Shown in pieces: positions 59,683 through 64,000 of a stretch of DNA of 64,000 nt. The position numbers and the translations under genes are program-made. A model generated the notes under the pieces. It was not told the origin of the DNA, made no database searches, and saw only the letters and a program-made list of their open reading frames with translations. Positions within the stretch are counted from its first letter, which is position 1. The number at the start of each line of letters is the position of its first letter. Source of the stretch: 66-474 sp036759545. GTDB lineage: Bacteria > Pseudomonadota > Gammaproteobacteria > Xanthomonadales > Rhodanobacteraceae. The DNA lies in assembly GCA_036759545.1 (NCBI GenBank), contig DAIOUL010000002.1, positions 27,630 through 91,629 of the forward strand, given 5' to 3'.

Positions 59683-60927
59683 TTACGCGCATCGCTTCAA
59701 AGGAAGAGGAAGCGCACGCAAGGTGTCAAGGTGATCTGCCCATGCCTGCATCATTTTCCGACGCTCCTCCATGTACGCGGCCTTGTTGTAAACAGCTCGC
59801 ACGCCCTGCCCCTTGTGCGCCAACTGTCGCTCGATCGCGTCCGGATTCCAGCCCAGCTCGTTCAGAAGCGTTGATGCCATGTGCCGGAACCCGTGTCCGG
59901 TCATGGTTTCCCCGTCGTAGCCAAGGCGGCACAGCGCGGCGTTGATGGTCGCATTCGACATCGGGCGTTTGGGATCGCGCACCCCCGGGAACAGATATTT
60001 TCCGTGGCCAGTGAGTGCATGCAGCTCGCGAAGAATTTTGACCGCCTGCCTAGCCAATGGCACCACATGCGAAGGTGTTTGTGGATCCTCCTTCAGCTTT
60101 TTCTTGAGTTTGCGCCGCATGGCTGGAATCCGCCATTCCGACGAAGCAAAATCCACTTCCGCCCATTCGGCGCCGCGCAGTTCCCCGGGGCGTACAAAGA
60201 ACAACGGGGCCAAACGCAATGCGCAAGCAGTGGGAAACTGTCCCTTAAAACCATCGATGGCACGCAGCAATGCAGCCACGTCATCTGGATCAGTGAGCGT
60301 CGCATAACTCCGTTTGCTGTGCTCAGGCAAGGTGCCTGCCAGATTGCCCGCCGGGTCCCGACTGACACGGTCATCGCGCCCTGCATACCGGAAGACGGCA
60401 CTAATTTGTTGGCGCAAACGATGCGCCATGTCCAGCGTCCCCCGCCTCACCAGGCGATCGAGCAGTGGACGGATTTCTGCGGTACCGAGATCCGCGATGG
60501 GTGTTTTGCCGATCCAGGGAAAGGCGTGGATCTCCAACCGCCGCCGTTCCTTCTCAAATTGGCTCGCAACCCACCCGCTCTTCTTCATGGCCAGCCATTC
60601 GCGGGCAACAGCCTCGAACGAGTTGGCAGCAGAAACTTTCAATCTGGCGCTTTCGGCCCTCTTCAACAGGCCTGGATCGTTGCCTGCGCGTATTGCCATG
60701 CGGGCCTTGTCTCGCGCATCCCGCGCGTTCGACAGCGACACCTCTGGATATGCACCTAATCCGATCCGTCTCTCTTTTCCAGCGTGCCGGTACTTCAAAC
60801 GCCACCACTTCGAACCGGTTGGAGAAACTGTCAGGTACAAACCGCCCGAGTCGTACAGGTTGTAAGGCTTATCTCCAGGCGCAGCCTGACGCACGCGCGC
60901 ATCCGTTAACCTCGCTACTTTCTTCAA
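59683..60927 (-). CDS. int: Tyrosine-type site-specific integrase (P4 family)
   Basis: The 414-residue protein has the P4-type arm-binding domain (ARLTDARVRQAAPGDKPYNLYDSGGLYLTVSPTGSKWW split over the first 45 residues), a core-binding domain and the catalytic set: R246 in VRPGELRG, H345-x2-R348 in GHGFRHMA, H371 in LAHKG and nucleophile Y380 in RAVYNKAAY. It catalyses insertion into the tRNA-Lys 3' end, which lies 187 bp upstream. TTG 60927 gives the usual family length; an open frame runs to 61044 but covers the arm-like repeats. Confidence 0.93.
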   Translation of the reverse strand: MKKVARLTDARVRQAAPGDKPYNLYDSGGLYLTVSPTGSKWWRLKYRHAGKERRIGLGAYPEVSLSNARDARDKARMAIRAGNDPGLLKRAESARLKVSAANSFEAVAREWLAMKKSGWVASQFEKERRRLEIHAFPWIGKTPIADLGTAEIRPLLDRLVRRGTLDMAHRLRQQISAVFRYAGRDDRVSRDPAGNLAGTLPEHSKRSYATLTDPDDVAALLRAIDGFKGQFPTACALRLAPLFFVRPGELRGAEWAEVDFASSEWRIPAMRRKLKKKLKEDPQTPSHVVPLARQAVKILRELHALTGHGKYLFPGVRDPKRPMSNATINAALCRLGYDGETMTGHGFRHMASTLLNELGWNPDAIERQLAHKGQGVRAVYNKAAYMEERRKMMQAWADHLDTLRALPLPLKRCA

Positions 60928-60940
60928 GATTCCTGTCCTT

Positions 60941-61003
60941 GGGGATACCGATTGAGAAAACCGATGCAAATCAGCTCCGGTATCCCCAACGGTATCCCAA
61001 CTT
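60941..61003 (+). repeat. Right arm-like repeat block of the element
   Basis: GTATCCCC (60980) and GTATCCCAACTT (60992) repeat the left-end block in the same orientation with the same 12-bp period. A third, inverted copy (GGGGATACC) lies at 60941-60949 beside the integrase start. Probable binding sites of integrase or excisionase; they could also autoregulate the integrase promoter. Confidence 0.6.
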
Positions 61004-61042
61004 TCGGCAGGCTGCAACGGGATGAGAGAGGACATCACGCAC

Positions 61043-61069
61043 AAAAAAACCCGCTAGGAATGCGGGTTT
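61043..61069 (-). terminator. Intrinsic terminator downstream of tRNA-Lys
   Basis: On the minus strand AAACCCGC-ATTCCTA-GCGGGTTT is followed by further Ts. The 8-bp stem with T-run lies 45 bp after the tRNA 3' end, inside the element, and would stop tRNA transcription before the integrase gene. Confidence 0.75.
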
Positions 61070-61113
61070 CATCGAGTCTCGGGGATGACGTGGGACGCGG
61101 CTGGATCGCTATA

Positions 61114-61133
61114 TGGTGGGCCGTGATGGGATC
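61114..61133. repeat. Right attachment-site core within tRNA-Lys
   Basis: Identical over 20 bp to 16438-16457 and nearly identical to the 38-nt copy at 16360. Defines the right junction of the integrated element. Confidence 0.75.
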
Positions 61134-61188
61134 GAACCATCGACCAACGGATTAAAAGTCCGCTGCTCTACCGCTGAGCTAACGGCCC
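61114..61188 (-). tRNA. tRNA-Lys (anticodon UUU)
   Basis: Read on the minus strand, the 75-nt gene starts GGGCCGTTAGCTCAGC, has the anticodon loop CTTTTAA (anticodon TTT), T arm GATGGTTCGATCCCATC and acceptor end ACGGCCCACCA with encoded CCA. The acceptor stem GGGCCGT/ACGGCCC pairs fully. The integrated element is inserted at its 3' end and leaves it intact. Confidence 0.97.
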
Positions 61189-61222
61189 CCGCAAACCGCA
61201 CATTGTAACTGGGAGCGACCGA

Positions 61223-61900
61223 TCAACGATAGCGTGTCGGATCGGCAATACCCACTTCGGCAAAGCCATGCGCGCGCAAGGCGCAGGCGTCGCACTCCCC
61301 GCAGGCGCGGCCCTCGCTGTCTGCGCGATAGCATGAAACGGTTGCGGAAAAATCCACGCCCAGCGCCAGGCCTTCGCGCACGATGTCGGCCTTCGACATC
61401 CGCATCAACGGCGCGTGCACGCGCAAGGTGTGTCCCTGCACACCAGCCTTCGTCGCGACATTCGCCAGTTGCTCGAAGGCCGCGATGAATGCCGGCCGGC
61501 AATCCGGATAACCGGAGTAGTCCACCGCGTTGACGCCGCACCAGATATCGTCCGCGCCCAGCACTTCGGCCCAACCCAGTGCGATCGACAACATGATGGT
61601 ATTGCGCGCGGGCACGTAGGTGATCGGAATCTCGTCCACCGGATGCACGCGATCGTGCTGCGGCACTTCGATGTCGGCGGTCAATGCGGAGCCGCCGATG
61701 CCGCGCAGATCGACATCCACGATCTTGTGCTCGACCGCACCCAGCATCGCTGCAATGCGCGCGGCGGCCTGCAATTCGGAGATGTGGCGCTGGCCATAGG
61801 CAACGCTCAATGCGTGGCACAAAAAGCCCTCCGCCCGCGCCAGCGCCAGCGTGACGGCGGAATCCATACCGCCGGAGAGCAGCACGACCGCGTGTTTCAT
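61223..61900 (-). CDS. queC: QueC, 7-cyano-7-deazaguanine synthase
   Basis: The 225-residue protein has the PP-loop S9-GGMDS-14, VPARNTIMLSIALGWAEVLGAD, NAVDYSGYPDCRPAF and the zinc-binding C-terminus with CYRAD, CGECDACALR. It converts 7-carboxy-7-deazaguanine to preQ0 with ATP and ammonia, for queuosine in tRNA. ATG 61900 overlaps the queE stop as ATGA. Confidence 0.95.
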   Translation of the reverse strand: MKHAVVLLSGGMDSAVTLALARAEGFLCHALSVAYGQRHISELQAAARIAAMLGAVEHKIVDVDLRGIGGSALTADIEVPQHDRVHPVDEIPITYVPARNTIMLSIALGWAEVLGADDIWCGVNAVDYSGYPDCRPAFIAAFEQLANVATKAGVQGHTLRVHAPLMRMSKADIVREGLALGVDFSATVSCYRADSEGRACGECDACALRAHGFAEVGIADPTRYR

Positions 61901-62604
61901 CGGCCCGGTATCTCGCCCCATAAAACTTTGTGCAATTGGATTTGCAATCGCACCGGCAAACGATCATGCAAAATCCACTCGGCCAGCGTGCGTGGATCGA
62001 GCACGCCATACACCGGCGAGAACAGCACCATGCAGCGCGAAGACAAATCGCGTTCGCGCAGGATCCCGACCGCCCAATCGTAGTCGGCGCGATCTGCCAG
62101 TACGAATTTCAGTTGATCGCGCGAGGTGAGATGCGGCAGGTTCGACCAGTGATTGCGCGCTGATTCGCCCGAGGCCGGCGCCTTGATATCGACGACGCGC
62201 CGCACACGCGGATCGACGCTGCTGATATCCAGCGCACCGGAAGTCTCCAGCGAAACCTCGAAACCCTCGTCGCACAGGCGCCTCAGCAAGTCCAGGCAGC
62301 GTTTCTGCGCCAGCGGTTCGCCGCCGGTGACGCAGACATGCCGTACGCGGTAACCGTGCACTTCTTGCAGAATCGAAGCGATATCGCGCCACTCGCCGCC
62401 CTCGAAGGCATAAGCGGTATCGCACCAGGTGCAGCGCAACGGGCAACCCGTGAGGCGAACGAACACCGTGGGCCAGCCGACCGAATCGGCTTCTCCCTGG
62501 AGCGAATGGAAGATCTCGCTGACGCGAAGGCGTGCCGCTGTGCGATCGAGCGCAGCAACAGTTTCGGCCGACGCGAGTCCCGGCGCGGGTACGATCGTGG
62601 CCAT
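61897..62604 (-). CDS. queE: QueE, 7-carboxy-7-deazaguanine synthase (radical SAM)
   Basis: The 235-residue protein has the radical SAM cluster motif C54-PLR-C58-TW-C61, LRVSEIFHSLQGEADSVGWP at the start of the conserved part, VCVTGGEPL and LETSG. It makes the substrate of QueC. About 26 residues precede the usual start region, so the true start may be further downstream. Confidence 0.94.
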   Translation of the reverse strand: MATIVPAPGLASAETVAALDRTAARLRVSEIFHSLQGEADSVGWPTVFVRLTGCPLRCTWCDTAYAFEGGEWRDIASILQEVHGYRVRHVCVTGGEPLAQKRCLDLLRRLCDEGFEVSLETSGALDISSVDPRVRRVVDIKAPASGESARNHWSNLPHLTSRDQLKFVLADRADYDWAVGILRERDLSSRCMVLFSPVYGVLDPRTLAEWILHDRLPVRLQIQLHKVLWGEIPGR

Positions 62605-62611
62605 GCGGAAT

Positions 62612-63451
62612 TTACTGTGACGCTTGCTGCAGCTTGATCGATTTCAACCGGCTCTGCGCCAGCCGCGCCACGGTCGTGCCGGGGTATTTCTTGATCACGG
62701 ATTTGAGCGTGGCTTGCGCGGCGGCGTAGTTCTTCATCTCGGCCTGGCAATAACCGACCTTCAGCAGCGCGTCCGGCGCCTTCTCGCTGCCGGGATAGGT
62801 CTTCAGCAGGTTCTGGAAGGTGTCCAGCGCGACCTGATAGTTCTGCGTGACGTAATACGACTCGCCCAGCCAGTAGTAAGCGTTGGGTGCGAGCGCGCTC
62901 TGCGGATATTTCTGGGTGAAGGCCCGGAAACCACGCGACGCCTCCACGTAGTTGCCGCCCTGCAACGACTTGAATGCGCTGTTGTAGGCGGATTGTTCGT
63001 CCGGGTTCGGCGGACCGGATTGCGCTGCAGACGCCGCGGGAGCAGGTGCGGGCGTGGATGTCGCAACGCCGGGTGACGCCGCGCTGCCGGCCGATGACGC
63101 CGCGCTGCCGGCCGGTGACGGCGCGCCGCCGTTTCGGCCTTCCAGCTTGCCGATGCGCGAATCCAGATCGAGGTACTGATCCTTGTTCTGCTGCTGCAAC
63201 TGCTGGACCTGGTGCTGCAGGTCCTCGATCTGGCCTTGCATCTGCTGCAATTGCGCTTGCAGATCCTGCACCTGGTTGACTACACCGACGCCGCTATTCT
63301 GCGATTGCTGCTGCGCCTGCTGCTGCTCCAGACGCTCGACGCGCTGGGAAAGGCTCAGCGTCTGCGCATTCACGGAAACGGCGACGATCGCCGATGCGAT
63401 CGCCGCCGTGATGCCGAGCGCTTTGCGCAAGCGCGAACTGCCGAACATCAT
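62612..63451 (-). CDS. ybgF: CpoB/YbgF, Tol-Pal-associated periplasmic TPR protein
   Basis: The 279-residue protein has a signal peptide, a Gln-rich coiled coil (about 32-105, SQRVERLEQQQAQQQ and QIEDLQHQVQQLQQQ), an Ala/Ser/Pro linker and C-terminal TPR repeats (YNSAFKSLQGGNYVEASRGFRAF, YYWLGESYYVTQNYQVALDTF). It coordinates Tol-Pal with peptidoglycan synthesis. It lies 16 bp after pal. Confidence 0.93.
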   Translation of the reverse strand: MMFGSSRLRKALGITAAIASAIVAVSVNAQTLSLSQRVERLEQQQAQQQSQNSGVGVVNQVQDLQAQLQQMQGQIEDLQHQVQQLQQQNKDQYLDLDSRIGKLEGRNGGAPSPAGSAASSAGSAASPGVATSTPAPAPAASAAQSGPPNPDEQSAYNSAFKSLQGGNYVEASRGFRAFTQKYPQSALAPNAYYWLGESYYVTQNYQVALDTFQNLLKTYPGSEKAPDALLKVGYCQAEMKNYAAAQATLKSVIKKYPGTTVARLAQSRLKSIKLQQASQ

Positions 63452-63467
63452 CTACTGAACTGCCGGA

Positions 63468-63974
63468 TCACTTGGCCGTGTAGACGATCTCGACGCGGCG
63501 GTTCTTGGACCAGCAGTCCTCGTTGTGCTCGCGGCAGGTCGGGCGCTCTTCGCCGTACGAAACCACGTTCATCTGCGAAGCCTGGCCACCGTCGGCCTGC
63601 AGCGCGCTCATCACCGCATTGCCGCGGCGCTCGCCCAGACCCAGGTTGTACTCGCGCGTGCCGCGCTCGTCGGTGTTGCCTTCCAGGGTCATGCGCGCCA
63701 TCGGACGGTCACGCAGATACTTGGCGTGGCAGGCGATGATCTGCTGGAACTCCGGCTTGATTTCGCTCTTGTCGAAATCGAAGTACACCACGCGCTGACG
63801 CAGGCAGGCGTCGGTGTCCAGATCCGCAGGCGTGTAGGCGCCGGCCGTCGTGGTGGTTTCGGTCGTCGGTGGGGCGGCTTCCGGCGGCGGTGCCTTCACT
63901 TCCTGTTTCTTGGCGCAGGCGGCGAGGCCCACGCACAACAGGGCTGCAAGGGTGATGCGAGCGGTAGCGTTCAT
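63468..63974 (-). CDS. pal: Pal, peptidoglycan-associated lipoprotein
   Basis: The 168-residue lipoprotein has the lipobox LAAC (Cys20), a Pro/Thr-rich linker and an OmpA-like domain (VVYFDFDKSEIKPEFQ, LEGNTDERGTREYNLGLGERRGNAV, NRRVEIVY) that binds peptidoglycan. It links outer membrane and cell wall during division. The rest of the tol operon would lie beyond 64000. Confidence 0.96.
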   Translation of the reverse strand: MNATARITLAALLCVGLAACAKKQEVKAPPPEAAPPTTETTTTAGAYTPADLDTDACLRQRVVYFDFDKSEIKPEFQQIIACHAKYLRDRPMARMTLEGNTDERGTREYNLGLGERRGNAVMSALQADGGQASQMNVVSYGEERPTCREHNEDCWSKNRRVEIVYTAK

Positions 63975-64000
63975 GGCGATTCCTTCTTCTTGAACGAGTG

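Larger units (their letters stand above)
16438..61113. mobile_element. Integrative and conjugative element (about 44.7 kb) inserted in tRNA-Lys, carrying a Ubl-conjugation operon and copper resistance
   Basis: The element runs from the tRNA-derived repeats at 16360-16457 to the intact tRNA-Lys gene at 61114. The tyrosine integrase (59683-60927) sits at the tRNA end, and both ends carry a 24-bp arm-like repeat in direct orientation. It encodes a complete-looking VirB2-B11/VirD4 transfer apparatus, a MOBP-type relaxase with a MobC-like partner, a candidate oriT, ParAB, an EexN-like exclusion lipoprotein and a RES/Xre pair, as expected for a self-transmissible ICE. Cargo is a ubiquitin-like conjugation operon and a large copper/metal block. 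No replication initiator or VirB1 homologue was recognised. The left boundary is uncertain by about 80 bp because three tRNA fragments are stacked there. Confidence 0.85.

Overview
The window is high-GC DNA from a gammaproteobacterium, most likely of the Xanthomonadales/Lysobacterales (Rhodanobacteraceae or Xanthomonadaceae type). This rests on the compact GlgE/TreS/TreYZ alpha-glucan operon, the Xanthomonas-like CopL-CopA-CopB copper locus, and the order tRNA-Lys, queC, queE, ybgF/cpoB, pal. No alignment was run, so the placement is an inference.

Chromosome, left part (1-16221). A single plus-strand operon encodes alpha-glucan and trehalose metabolism: the end of GlgE, a TreS-maltokinase fusion, GlgB, GlgX, TreZ, MalQ and TreY. 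Trehalose or maltose is turned into maltose-1-phosphate (TreS-Mak), polymerised (GlgE), branched (GlgB), trimmed (GlgX, MalQ) and returned to trehalose (TreY, TreZ). Most junctions overlap by a few bases. A formate/nitrite-transporter-family gene on the minus strand and a small Cys-rich ORF follow.

Integrated element (about 16.4-61.1 kb). An integrative and conjugative element of about 44.7 kb sits in the 3' end of a tRNA-Lys(UUU) gene (61114-61188). Evidence: partial copies of the tRNA 3' end at the left boundary, matching 24-bp arm-like repeats near both ends, and a tyrosine integrase reading away from the tRNA. Inside, left to right: (i) a four-gene ubiquitin-like conjugation operon (Ubl-E2-JAB protease-E1) with a divergent XRE regulator and ImmA/IrrE metallopeptidase; (ii) a RadC-like protein and a RES/Xre toxin-antitoxin pair; (iii) a VirB2-VirB11/VirD4 type IV secretion operon with an EexN-like exclusion lipoprotein; (iv) a copper and heavy-metal resistance block: CusABC, an RcnR-type repressor with a CDF exporter, a copper P-type ATPase with a MerR regulator, a MarR gene with a membrane protein, an orphan CheR-type methyltransferase, a Csp copper-storage protein, a CusF-like chaperone, a DUF4396 membrane protein, a cytochrome c fusion, CopB, CopA and CopL; (v) a mobilisation and maintenance module: MOBP-type relaxase, MobC-like protein, a candidate oriT, a 20-bp palindrome (candidate parS), ParB, ParA, AlpA, small unknown genes and the integrase.

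Chromosome, right part (61114-64000). tRNA-Lys, queC and queE (queuosine precursor synthesis), then ybgF/cpoB and pal of the Tol-Pal system, all on the minus strand.

The most striking part is the ubiquitin-like operon at the left end of the element. It resembles the antiphage Bil/Bub families, but its Ubl is short, ends in Gly-Gly-Ala, and its neighbours suggest peptidase-controlled regulation like that of CapH/CapP in CBASS.
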